From the NCBI GenBank assembly GCA_015060335.1, contig SUYR01000008.1:1-64000 (forward strand): a stretch of DNA of 64,000 bases. The letters run 5' to 3'. The notes below the pieces were generated by a model. The model searched no databases. It saw only the letters and a list, made by a program, of their open reading frames with translations, and was not told the origin of the DNA. This stretch comes from Bacteroidales bacterium. GTDB taxonomy: Bacteria; Bacteroidota; Bacteroidia; Bacteroidales; UBA932. Positions 31,281 to 40,271 of this stretch are shown piece after piece. The stretch's first letter is position 1. Every line of letters starts with the position of its first letter. A program made the position numbers and the translations under genes.

Positions 31281-34200
31281 TCAGACATGTTTCGGCAGAG
31301 TGACTGTGAATGATGCACCGCCCAGACCGAATGATTTGCTGTAGGTAATCGTACCTTCGCACTTTTCTATGATATTGCGGCATATTGCAAGACCAAGACC
31401 GGTTCCGCCACTCTTGGTCGTGAAGTTAGGCGTGAAAAGCTTGCTGAGATTCTCCTCCTTCACTCCCGGTCCGTTGTCATCTACGACGATATCGTAATAG
31501 CCGTCCTTGTTGCTGTTTCGGAGTGCTATCACCACCTTTCCTGCAAGTGCTTCCTCTCCGTTCTCGGTCATCTCTTTCTGGCGTATTTCCACAGCCTGAA
31601 GGGCGTTGGCAATCAGATTTACAAATACGCGTATCAGCTGAGGACGAGGCGCCATTACATATGCTTCCTGCATGCCTATATACCCTATGCTGATATTTTC
31701 CTTATTATCAAAAATCAGTATCTGGTCGCGTAGGGTCTTGTCAAGATCCACAAGCACAGGCTCCTCACTATACAGCTTTGCGAATGTAGAGAATTCGTTT
31801 GCAGTTTCTGTCAATATGTCGATATGCTCCAGAACCACTTCTGAGACCTTGTCGAACTTTTCTTCCCATTTAGGGTTGCCGTTGGTCTTAAGCCTTATAA
31901 GTCTCTGGATTTCCAGCTTTATCGGTGTAAGCGGATTCTTGATCTCGTGGGCTACCTGACGCGCCATCTGGCTCCATGCCTTGTCTCTTTCTGCCTGTGC
32001 GAGACGTATTGTAGAGTCATTCAGTTCCTGTACCATTCTGTTATAGGCCTCCACAAGTGAAGATATCTCATCTTCTCGCTGATATGTGATCGGCTTAAGA
32101 GTATGAATATCAGTTGCTCCCATCTTCTTGCCCATTTCAAGAAGAGGCTCGAACATTTCATTGACTGACCTCGTGCTGAATATAAGTGAAATTATAAGCA
32201 GCAGCAGGAACAGGTTTACAAGCAGGGCAGCGTGGAAGAACGCCTCTCTGCGGAAATCATAGTCTCCTTCCGTATAAGGCGAGCTCACTATCGCCACTAT
32301 ATCCCTGTTTCCGTTCATGATAGGAGCATAGAGAGTCCAGTACTTGAAGTCAGCAATATTTTCCTGACCTATGAAGAATCTCTGATTCAGATGTCTTATG
32401 TTGTGGAATGCTTCCTGATCGATACGGTTTCCAAGTATCATCTTGTCGAACACTTCCGGTGTGGAAGAATAGAATACTTTTCCCTCCGGGGTATATAGAG
32501 TGATGTCTGATTTTGTGGTTCCGCTTATGTTTTCCAACGATGACCTGAACATAGGTGTCGCCATATCTGATTGATTCACAACACCTTTCGCGTTGGTCTC
32601 GATCAACGCCTGGATAGTGGTTATGCGCGAAGACATCAGGTTACGCATGTTTTCCTCGTTCCTTTTATATACGAAGAATACGCTCACTACAGTCAGACTC
32701 ACAAGGATGAGAGTGGACGTAGTGAACAATATCGTATTGATGCGGGTCCTGAAGTAGTTGCTTCTGAATACTGATTTCTTTTCTGAATGTATGAACAGCA
32801 TCAGCAGACCGAGTATTGCGAGGAAAAGGTATGAGAATGATGTGAAATATACGATCCCGCTACGTTTCGGACGAGATATTATGATGGTTTCGTTTTCTCC
32901 TACCTTGTGGATGAAATGCGTATATCCGTCAAATCGCGTCACTGCCTCTTCCGAGCCGTCAGGCATGGTGCCCCTGAACTGCTCTGCGATAGTAGGGAAA
33001 GGATAGTTGCCTTTGTATGAGGTGAGTCTGCCTTCTGAATATTTTGCATATGAGTAGAACGAAGGGATGTTGATGTCTCCCTGTGTGGCGAATTTTCCGA
33101 GAATGCTGTAATATCCTGTATTGCCGTAGCTGGAGTTAGGTTCTATTTCAAGAAGCATTCTCGCCAGCCCGCGTTCTTTCGAATAGTATATGAAAGTTCC
33201 CAGATATCTGCTGTGTCCTATACCGTCAGATATGAACATGAATCTAGATCCGTCAGATATCGGACTTCCGCTTCTCATCATGTCATTGTACTGCCGTATC
33301 AGGGTCTGGTTGTCGTTACGCAGTATTATCAGACTGATGCTGTAATTGTGTCTGATACGGGAAAGATAATTGTCTGTTATCCTGTTCAGAATGATTCCCT
33401 CTGCATTGTCGAGGTCGGACAGTGATGATATGATCTGGTCCGTGGCAATGTCGTCCTCGATGGCCTTGAGCCGGATTTCCAGTCCCAGATCTCTTTCGAT
33501 AGCAAGCCTGTTGGCCCATACGGAGACTCTTTCCTGCTCTCTGCCGAATCCGAGAATGCCTACTGTTACGCTGAAATATGCAGTGCAGCATAGGGCGAAT
33601 ATTGCCAGATTCCTCCGTGAGAACATATTCAGACGCACACTCCAGAGGCCTCTCAGCACAGGGCTTAACATCTGCATGTACAGAAGTGTGCTGCTCAGGA
33701 TTCCTACGTAGGATACATATACAAGTACGGTATATGGAATGTTGCTGTTCCATCTGTATAGTTCAAGAGATATGTTTGAGTTCAGGAGAAGACTTTTCAG
33801 TGTGAAATGTATATAGACGGCATTGAACAGTATCGCTGCAAGAACAACTGCTCCGTAGAATGCCAGACTCTTCTTCTTTATGAATCTGCCCTCGCGAATT
33901 TTTCCTTCGATCGCATCTTTTGCAAGATAGGTGCAGAATCCTATGAGGCTTATATATGTATTGATAAGTAAGAGTGCTCCCAATGAAAACAGTACCTGCC
34001 CGTCAGCATATGTGGTTGGGGAGAATATGTCCACATGCCCGTTCATTTTCACTCCCCATACAAATGACAGGATTGTAAGGAATGTGAGGATTGACAGGAC
34101 TGAAAGATAGGCCTTCAATGTCCTGTGTCCAGCCATGAACAGCAGGGTTGACAGGGTGAACAGCAGCAGGCCAACCCATTTCATTATCGAGTCGTCAAGG

Positions 34201-34850
34201 AATGGAGCTGCAGTACTGCTGTTTCCATGAATCTTGAAGAGAGGAGTTCCATGGATATATACGGCAGATCCTCCGCTGAAGTTCAGAGGCGTCACCGAAT
34301 ATCTGTCTGAAATGTTCAGGTGGGGGTTCACGCCGTTTGCGTTTCCGTTGATATCGTCGATGAGCGTGTTCTTTATCTCTATTCCGGCTATGACCTTTTC
34401 TCCGGAAGGATTTTCCGCTGACTTTACAATATACCACTTCGGACCGAGATTCATGTATGAATACTCGTCGGTGACCTCGGTAAGAGGGGATATGATCCTG
34501 CTTCTCAGATTGGTAAGTCTCTGGAAGACCATCCTGTTGCTTATGTCATCATTGAGAACGGAGAACTGATTGGACCAGAACTTGAGAGAATCATTCACGT
34601 ATTTGTATATGACCATGTCTTCCGGCAGGTCATCCAGACAGATATGCTCGTCGGAATCAGGGCTTAGGGCATGTTCTACATATTGCTCGAGCACCTCTAT
34701 CCTGCCTTCTAACTTCATCCGGACATATCTGGCTACACGGTCGGTGTCTCCGGTGCCGTTGTTTCCGACCACTGACAGCAGGAACATCGCTATGGCCAGA
34801 ATGAATGTCGCCAACGTGCAGCGGCTGTATATCTTTTTTCTGTCAAGCAT
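31281..34850 (-). CDS. Large NtrY-like membrane sensor histidine kinase
   Basis: A 1189-residue kinase. The N-terminal half holds one TM near residue 15, a ~200-residue extracytoplasmic domain, a block of about eight TM helices (~230-420), a second extracytoplasmic region, and a later TM pair (~670-720) bounding a third sensor region. A HAMP-like linker (MFEPLLEMGKKMGATDIHTL) then leads to HisKA with His968 in RQVAHEIKNPLTPIK and a HATPase (NLIANALQAVE; DNGPGVKEEN; TKSGGTGLGLAICRNIIE). The TPIK form of the H box is typical of NtrY. No response regulator gene is next to it. It follows rlmH with two bases between, an arrangement that suggests co-transcription. Confidence 0.9.
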   Translation of the reverse strand: MLDRKKIYSRCTLATFILAIAMFLLSVVGNNGTGDTDRVARYVRMKLEGRIEVLEQYVEHALSPDSDEHICLDDLPEDMVIYKYVNDSLKFWSNQFSVLNDDISNRMVFQRLTNLRSRIISPLTEVTDEYSYMNLGPKWYIVKSAENPSGEKVIAGIEIKNTLIDDINGNANGVNPHLNISDRYSVTPLNFSGGSAVYIHGTPLFKIHGNSSTAAPFLDDSIMKWVGLLLFTLSTLLFMAGHRTLKAYLSVLSILTFLTILSFVWGVKMNGHVDIFSPTTYADGQVLFSLGALLLINTYISLIGFCTYLAKDAIEGKIREGRFIKKKSLAFYGAVVLAAILFNAVYIHFTLKSLLLNSNISLELYRWNSNIPYTVLVYVSYVGILSSTLLYMQMLSPVLRGLWSVRLNMFSRRNLAIFALCCTAYFSVTVGILGFGREQERVSVWANRLAIERDLGLEIRLKAIEDDIATDQIISSLSDLDNAEGIILNRITDNYLSRIRHNYSISLIILRNDNQTLIRQYNDMMRSGSPISDGSRFMFISDGIGHSRYLGTFIYYSKERGLARMLLEIEPNSSYGNTGYYSILGKFATQGDINIPSFYSYAKYSEGRLTSYKGNYPFPTIAEQFRGTMPDGSEEAVTRFDGYTHFIHKVGENETIIISRPKRSGIVYFTSFSYLFLAILGLLMLFIHSEKKSVFRSNYFRTRINTILFTTSTLILVSLTVVSVFFVYKRNEENMRNLMSSRITTIQALIETNAKGVVNQSDMATPMFRSSLENISGTTKSDITLYTPEGKVFYSSTPEVFDKMILGNRIDQEAFHNIRHLNQRFFIGQENIADFKYWTLYAPIMNGNRDIVAIVSSPYTEGDYDFRREAFFHAALLVNLFLLLLIISLIFSTRSVNEMFEPLLEMGKKMGATDIHTLKPITYQREDEISSLVEAYNRMVQELNDSTIRLAQAERDKAWSQMARQVAHEIKNPLTPIKLEIQRLIRLKTNGNPKWEEKFDKVSEVVLEHIDILTETANEFSTFAKLYSEEPVLVDLDKTLRDQILIFDNKENISIGYIGMQEAYVMAPRPQLIRVFVNLIANALQAVEIRQKEMTENGEEALAGKVVIALRNSNKDGYYDIVVDDNGPGVKEENLSKLFTPNFTTKSGGTGLGLAICRNIIEKCEGTITYSKSFGLGGASFTVTLPKHV

Positions 34851-34852
34851 AG

Positions 34853-35326
34853 TTATTCGTGGTGATATGGTTCTCCTCTCATTATTGTGAATGCTCTGTA
34901 TATCTGTTCTGCAAAAATCGCTCTTACCATCTGATGGGAGAATGTCATTCTTGACAAGGATATCTTTGAGTTTGCCCTGCGATATACTTCATCGGAAAAG
35001 CCAAAGGCTCCACCGATTATGAATACGATGTCCTTTCCCTCGTAAGTTATCTTCTTCTGCAGCAGAGATGCAAAATCTACGGACGTATATTCCTTGCCGT
35101 GTTCGTCCATCAGAATCACATCGTCCGAAGGTTTCAGGTTTTTCAATATCAGTTCTCCTTCCTTGGTCTTGATCTGATCTTTTGAGAGTGCGGAAACATT
35201 CTTCAGTTCAGGTATTTCGCTGATAGTGAATGGTATATAATGCTTGAGCCTGGAAACATAAATATCTGTTCCCTGCTTGACCCAATCCTTGTCTGTCTTT
35301 CCTACAGTCAGTAATGTAATTTTCAT
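34853..35326 (-). CDS. rlmH: 23S rRNA (pseudouridine1915-N3)-methyltransferase RlmH
   Basis: A 157-residue SPOUT methyltransferase that adds a methyl group to pseudouridine 1915 in helix 69 of 23S rRNA on the assembled 70S ribosome. Family marks are the start MKITLLTVGKT, the SAM-binding knot sequence FIIGGAFGFSDEVYRRA, and the C-terminal MTFSHQMVRAIFAEQIYRAF with the final Tyr-His-His-Glu end. Length is standard. It is the first gene of the unit containing the giant kinase. Confidence 0.96.
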   Translation of the reverse strand: MKITLLTVGKTDKDWVKQGTDIYVSRLKHYIPFTISEIPELKNVSALSKDQIKTKEGELILKNLKPSDDVILMDEHGKEYTSVDFASLLQKKITYEGKDIVFIIGGAFGFSDEVYRRANSKISLSRMTFSHQMVRAIFAEQIYRAFTIMRGEPYHHE

Positions 35327-35426
35327 TCGACTAATTTTACAAAAGGTAAAAATAATGATTTTTGGCGATTATCGTCTGAAAAATCCTCACTATTCATAAA
35401 AATATAGAATGGTTTGAAATTTGTAG

Positions 35427-35434
35427 TATATTTG
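35427..35434 (+). promoter_or_regulatory. -7 promoter box of the DUF4783 gene
   Basis: TATATTTG followed by CATCG, 20 bases before ATG 35454, leaving a short leader of about 12 bases. Confidence 0.5.
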
Positions 35435-35453
35435 CATCGTTACTTTTCCCTTT

Positions 35454-35861
35454 ATGACCAGAAGAATCTTATCAAATATCATCATGGCGGCGGCATTTCT
35501 GCTTCCGTTGGAGAGTGCTGCTCAGAATAAAGGATATGATGTGTTTACTCCGATATCCAAATATATGGCATGCGGAGATGCGGACCGTCTGTCTGCTTGG
35601 TTCTCTGATAATCTGGAGATAACGATTTTCACCACGTCAAACAATTCCAGCAGTAATCAGGCGCGACAGATCATGAAATCCTTCTTCAAGTCATATACTC
35701 CGCGTTCGTTCGAGATCAGTCACAAGGCTGGACGCTCGAATATGAAATATGCCTTGGGAACTTTGAATGCCGGCGGAGAGATGTTTCTTGTGACGATTTT
35801 TGTCAATCTGAAGGATACTGACTACAGAATACAGCAGATCAAGATCGAACGGCTCGACTGA
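35454..35861 (+). CDS. DUF4783 exported protein
   Basis: This 135-residue protein has a type I signal peptide (cut after PLESAAQ) and one small domain resembling the NTF2-like fold: helix with ISKYMACGDADRLSAWFSDNLEITIF, then strands, as in DUF4783. Proteins of this family are common single genes in Bacteroidota; their role is unknown. It is divergent from rlmH and followed by a strong hairpin. Confidence 0.8.
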   Translation: MTRRILSNIIMAAAFLLPLESAAQNKGYDVFTPISKYMACGDADRLSAWFSDNLEITIFTTSNNSSSNQARQIMKSFFKSYTPRSFEISHKAGRSNMKYALGTLNAGGEMFLVTIFVNLKDTDYRIQQIKIERLD

Positions 35862-35891
35862 CAACTACTTGATTTGCAATCTGATACGAAC

Positions 35892-35921
35892 AATGCCTGC
35901 GTCCCTTGGGGCGCAGGCATT
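35892..35921. terminator. Terminator hairpin, also member of a dispersed palindromic repeat
   Basis: AATGCCTGCG (35892-35901) and CGCAGGCATT (35912-35921) form a perfect 10-bp stem between convergent genes. The hairpin plus its right flank resembles the one at 58503 over about 45 bases, suggesting a repeat family that doubles as terminators. Confidence 0.75.
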
Positions 35922-35964
35922 TGATTTAACTCGTTGGTAATCAAGCTGTTGGGTATTCTGACGA

Positions 35965-36723
35965 TTATTCGATTGTCAGTTCCACGGGACAATGGTCGGA
36001 TCCGAATATTTCTGTGTGGATCTTTGCTCCTGCAAGTCTTGGCTTGAGATTCTCGCTGACTACAAAATAATCGATACGCCACCCTACATTCTTCTGACGG
36101 GCCTGGAATCGGTACGACCACCATGAATAGATGTCTGTCTGGTCAGGGTAGAAATGCCTGAATGTGTCGATGAAGCCGGCGTCTAGCAGATTCGTGAACT
36201 GCCCTCGTTCCTGGTCTGTGAATCCGGGATTCATCCTGTTGGTCTTCGGATTCTTAAGGTCGATCTCCTTGTGGGCGACGTTAAGGTCTCCGCAGACAAT
36301 CACTCCTTTTCCGCCTGAGGCAAGTCTGCACAGGTACTCCCTGAAGTCATCCTCCCATCTCATCCTGTAATCCAGCCTTTTCAGACCATCCTGAGCATTA
36401 GGTACATATACGCACACAAGATAGAAATCTTCCATCTCAAGGGTAATCACTCTGCCTTCGTGGTCGTGCTCGTCTATGCCGATACCGTAGCTAACGGAAA
36501 GCGGCTCGTGTCTGGTATATATCGCAGTCCCGGAGTAACCTTTCTTGTCAGCATAATTCCAATAAGACCTGTATCCGAGAAACTCCAGGTCGATCTGTCC
36601 TGCCTGCAGCTTGGTCTCCTGCAGACAGAAGAAGTCGGCGTCAAGGTCTTCAAATATTTCGGCAAACCCTTTGCCGCACACGGCCCTGAGACCGTTGACA
36701 TTCCATGAAATGAACTTATACAT
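35965..36723 (-). CDS. xth: Exodeoxyribonuclease III (AP endonuclease)
   Basis: A 252-residue enzyme that cuts DNA at abasic sites and removes 3' blocking groups in base-excision repair. The catalytic signature is complete: FISWNVNGLRA (metal-binding Asn), CLQETKL (Glu), GYSGTAIY, VCGDLNVAH (Asp and Asn), SWWSYRF, WRIDYFVVS, and SDHCPVEL (Asp-His pair). Length and order match the ExoA/XthA family. It is a single-gene unit on the minus strand. Confidence 0.95.
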   Translation of the reverse strand: MYKFISWNVNGLRAVCGKGFAEIFEDLDADFFCLQETKLQAGQIDLEFLGYRSYWNYADKKGYSGTAIYTRHEPLSVSYGIGIDEHDHEGRVITLEMEDFYLVCVYVPNAQDGLKRLDYRMRWEDDFREYLCRLASGGKGVIVCGDLNVAHKEIDLKNPKTNRMNPGFTDQERGQFTNLLDAGFIDTFRHFYPDQTDIYSWWSYRFQARQKNVGWRIDYFVVSENLKPRLAGAKIHTEIFGSDHCPVELTIE

Positions 36724-36803
36724 ATCTTGTTTTCAGTTTGTCTGTTGCGAAAATAATATTTTTCTTTCAACAGCGGAAATATCTGCTACGTTTTATAATA
36801 GAA

Positions 36804-36845
36804 ACTGTTCCAGATACCCACAAAATTCAGGGTACCTGGAACAGT
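36804..36845. terminator. Terminator of the BspA-like operon
   Basis: A stem of 10 bp (ACTGTTCCAG 36804-36813 / CTGGAACAGT 36836-36845), one mismatch, then 5 bp (TACCC/GGGTA) with a 10-nt loop, 24 bases past the stop of the minus-strand gene. Confidence 0.75.
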
Positions 36846-36869
36846 AATCTTTCCGCAACGTATCAGATT

Positions 36870-39800
36870 TTACTCAGCAGTTCCGGTCAGTTCAAATGCT
36901 TCGGCGTTGTACCAATTATAATTTCTGTCCTTATAATTGATTCTAACGCTCATCTTAGGATTCTCGACATCTTTAGAGTACTCCCAATGGCCGGTAATGA
37001 CAAGAGTGCCCTCCTCTGACATCTCATAATCATAGCTCAAATATCCTTCACCTTCATGTTCTACACCGTAATCATTTAACCAGTATGATCCGGTTACAGC
37101 ATATTCTGCTCTGAAATATAATCTGTTGCCCCAATCGTCAGATTCAGTGCCAGTAATTTCACAAGTCTTTAATTCTACTGAAAGTGATTGGTTGTATACC
37201 AGTTCCATCTCTTTTTTGTCGTATGTTACCAGTGTGCCGTCAACGAGACGAATATATGCACCCACCTGACATTTGGCTGTTGCCTTGTTTTCATATTCGT
37301 CACGTATCATCGAATCAGCAGAGATTGGTAATTTCTCAGTAAAAGTTGAATCTGCTGAGCTTATAGGACAGTAGACTACGTCTTGATAATAGCGTCCTTC
37401 CACTGTTACAAAAAATCCATACTCCTCAATATTATCAATTGCTGAAATATTGCCAGAGACCTTAACTGATATCGGGAATTCAAAATAATCTCCAGAATAT
37501 GTTGGCTCGCCTGTAAGATTAAATTCTACACCAAGACTGAAAGCCATCATATCGTATGGAAGAATAGTATAATAATCAGACCAATAGTATGAAGACTTAT
37601 ATGCCTCTATAGCCTCAGGATTGACGTAGATAGCTGTATTTTCCATGAATGAATCGTAAGATATTTCAGGCGGATACATAGGAAGCATCTTGACAGCTGA
37701 AAGATTGCTGCAGCGGTTAAATGCGTCATCTCCGATGCGAGTAACCTTGGCAGGTATGACCAATGCCTTGACAGACGTTCCTGCGATGACTTCTCCTTCA
37801 ATTGCCGACCCTCTAAATGCGCTGTATCCTATGCTTTCCAAATTCTGTGGCAAAGTTATACTCTTCAGACTTGAACATGACAGAATAATCTCTTCGTCTG
37901 TATCTTCATCATAGTAAGATAACGTTCCGAAAGCATTGTCTCCTATGTAAGTGATGTTGTCGTGAAGAACGACGGTTGTCAGATCCTTACATCCGGCAAA
38001 TACATTATCTGGAATCGTTCTGACCGTTTCCGGAATAGTAACGGAAGTGAGACCGGAACCACGGAATGCATCACTTCCCAGACCACTACCATATTCATCA
38101 TATCCTACAATTGCGCTTAAGTCGAAGTGTTTAAGAGCAGAGCAGAACTCAAACGCAGAACCTTCAATATTTTTTATTGCTCCAAGATGACGCACAGATG
38201 AGAGTTGAGTACAGCCCTTGAAACAATAGGAAGGAATCCTGTTGACCCCCTCAGGGATTTCAATCGACTTAAGTGACGAACAACCTGAGAATCCTGAAGG
38301 TGGAAGATGAGTAAGAGTAGACGGCAACGTTACGCTTTCCAATGAACAGCAGCCAGAGAACCACCCGTATCCGTAATTATATTCATCGTAACGGTCACCA
38401 TCTGAATTGGTAACCCCCTCCGGTATTACAATGGACTTAAGGGATGAACAGTTGTCAAATGCATAACTTCCAATCGAAGTGACGGAATCAGGGAGCTTTA
38501 CAGATTCAAGCTTGGTACAGTTCTGGAATAAAGCTTCCGGAATGACGCTGACAGATGAGAAATATTCGAATTCATCAAATGACACGATATTCTTCTCAAG
38601 AAGGAAGAGGTTCTTCACATCAGTTACTGTGGCAACTTCCTCATAAGTGAGCTCTCCGTCGAGGTTGCTGTCAAATTTGCCAACGCAGACTGCCTTTACT
38701 CGAGGATCGGCGAAAGACATGATTTCTCCTGCAATGGAAGATCTCTGGACAATAACAAACGTCTCAAGAGTCTGATTCATGTCATTGACAAGCTTGACAG
38801 TTGCGCTTCTGAACTTGTCATTTTCGTTCGCAGTGACATTGAATTCCAGAACATCTTCCCTCATTTGAGCCTTGGTTGGGGTGTGACTGAGCCATGAAGT
38901 AGCTTTATCCTGAATTTCAACTTTGTATGAGCCTTCTGTTATGTTTGTCCTAAGCGTAACATTGAGACTACCTTTCACGGCATCTGTGATATAAGCATCG
39001 TTCACAGACTTAAGTACGCCTTCGACAAAATTCAGAGCTTTGATTGCCTGGTTGCCCTCGCTATCCGTCACTATGATCAGAGCACTGGACACAGTGTTCA
39101 TGTAATCTTCCTCTGTAACATCTCCAAATGCTTCGTCCCAGAAAGTATCGTCTCTTTCGGTGTCATCCTCCCCGTCAAACCAGTCCCACATCAAAATATA
39201 GAGGTATCCGTTAGTGTTATCCAAAGGCTTGATAGCAAGGTTCTCACCATCAGACATGCCGGCAGTACGAACAAGAGTATTACCTTTTGCGCCAGTAATG
39301 GTATATTTTACCTTGAGAGTCGTGCCGGGAACTATAGCAACCCCCTGCTCAACATCAAAAGTGATATCCAAGCCGGACGAAGCAGCTGTCGGAATCTTGT
39401 ATGAGTCCCCGTTGGTAAGTATGAAATAAACATATCCATCCTGCTCGTAAACATTTGAGAACAAGGAATCACCTCCTGAAGCACCGTCTTCTCCGACAGC
39501 TTTTCCAAGACACTCCCAGTTTTTTCCCTGGTTATATGAAACAAACCAATAGTCATCCTCGATCTTGAGCTGCGGGGTCACACCGTCCTTACCTGCAGGA
39601 CCAGCCTGACCTGGCGCCCCGTCAGTTCCCGGTTGTCCTTCTGCACCTTGTTCTCCATCTTTTCCAGGCTCTCCCTGTTCTCCGTCTTTTCCTGGCTCAC
39701 CGTCTTTACCTGGCTCACCATCTTTTCCATCTGTACCCACAGCTTTTACGCGGCTTCCATCATCAGCAAGAAGCCATTCCCCATTAAGCGTCCAGTAATA

Positions 39801-40247
39801 GACGCCATCTTCTCCTTGTTTGATACCTATATCAGGAGTCGCTCCCGTATCCACGCCATCCTTTCCTGGCGCGCCGTCCTGTCCGTCTTTTCCAGGAGCG
39901 CCATCCTGACCATCTTTACCAGGAGCGCCGTCCTGACCATCCTTGCCGTCAGTTCCGTGATAAATGATAATCTTGCCTTCTTTGGCAAAAGTTATAGTAT
40001 AGCCGATTTCATCTGCGCCATCCATCAGCGGGGTTACATCGGTAATATAATCCCCGGATTGTGACGCGTTGACAATTGCCTGCAGAGCGCTGATGTTGGT
40101 GTTCATCTCCTTGCATAAGCTCTCAAGGTCTTTAATACGTGTTTCGTGGTCATTGACTGAGTCCCACAGGGCTGAGTCATCGTAGCATGATGTCACTGAG
40201 GCTATTCCCAGCAACATGATAGCGATTGAAGTTAAGAACTTTTTCAT
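36870..40247 (-). CDS. BspA-like leucine-rich repeat surface lipoprotein with collagen-like tracts (1125 aa)
   Basis: A modular lipoprotein: signal ending SVTSC (lipid Cys21) followed by YDD, the acidic pattern linked to surface display. Residues ~25-62 are a coiled coil (DHETRIKDLESLCKEMN). Two Gly-X-Y collagen-like tracts follow (98-133, largely DGAPGKDGQ units; 171-223), each next to a small repeated module (YYWTLNGEWLL; YWFVSYNQGKNWECLGKAVGEDG). Then come Ig-like domains, about ten BspA-type LRR_5 repeats (~565-880; e.g. CSSLKSIVIPEGVT, IGSYAFDNC), and a C-terminal beta region. It probably binds host or bacterial surfaces. It lies 24 bases downstream of its larger paralogue and shares its operon. 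Confidence 0.88.
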   Translation of the reverse strand: MKKFLTSIAIMLLGIASVTSCYDDSALWDSVNDHETRIKDLESLCKEMNTNISALQAIVNASQSGDYITDVTPLMDGADEIGYTITFAKEGKIIIYHGTDGKDGQDGAPGKDGQDGAPGKDGQDGAPGKDGVDTGATPDIGIKQGEDGVYYWTLNGEWLLADDGSRVKAVGTDGKDGEPGKDGEPGKDGEQGEPGKDGEQGAEGQPGTDGAPGQAGPAGKDGVTPQLKIEDDYWFVSYNQGKNWECLGKAVGEDGASGGDSLFSNVYEQDGYVYFILTNGDSYKIPTAASSGLDITFDVEQGVAIVPGTTLKVKYTITGAKGNTLVRTAGMSDGENLAIKPLDNTNGYLYILMWDWFDGEDDTERDDTFWDEAFGDVTEEDYMNTVSSALIIVTDSEGNQAIKALNFVEGVLKSVNDAYITDAVKGSLNVTLRTNITEGSYKVEIQDKATSWLSHTPTKAQMREDVLEFNVTANENDKFRSATVKLVNDMNQTLETFVIVQRSSIAGEIMSFADPRVKAVCVGKFDSNLDGELTYEEVATVTDVKNLFLLEKNIVSFDEFEYFSSVSVIPEALFQNCTKLESVKLPDSVTSIGSYAFDNCSSLKSIVIPEGVTNSDGDRYDEYNYGYGWFSGCCSLESVTLPSTLTHLPPSGFSGCSSLKSIEIPEGVNRIPSYCFKGCTQLSSVRHLGAIKNIEGSAFEFCSALKHFDLSAIVGYDEYGSGLGSDAFRGSGLTSVTIPETVRTIPDNVFAGCKDLTTVVLHDNITYIGDNAFGTLSYYDEDTDEEIILSCSSLKSITLPQNLESIGYSAFRGSAIEGEVIAGTSVKALVIPAKVTRIGDDAFNRCSNLSAVKMLPMYPPEISYDSFMENTAIYVNPEAIEAYKSSYYWSDYYTILPYDMMAFSLGVEFNLTGEPTYSGDYFEFPISVKVSGNISAIDNIEEYGFFVTVEGRYYQDVVYCPISSADSTFTEKLPISADSMIRDEYENKATAKCQVGAYIRLVDGTLVTYDKKEMELVYNQSLSVELKTCEITGTESDDWGNRLYFRAEYAVTGSYWLNDYGVEHEGEGYLSYDYEMSEEGTLVITGHWEYSKDVENPKMSVRINYKDRNYNWYNAEAFELTGTAE

Positions 40248-40271
40248 TTTTAATTATTTTAGAATGATAAT

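Noticed and set aside
39633..40064. Frames antisense to the collagen-like tracts and the LRR region (for example 39633-40064 and 41026-41553)
   Set aside because: They mirror the repetitive Gly-X-Y and LRR codons and have Phe/Ser- or Leu-rich biased composition typical of shadows.
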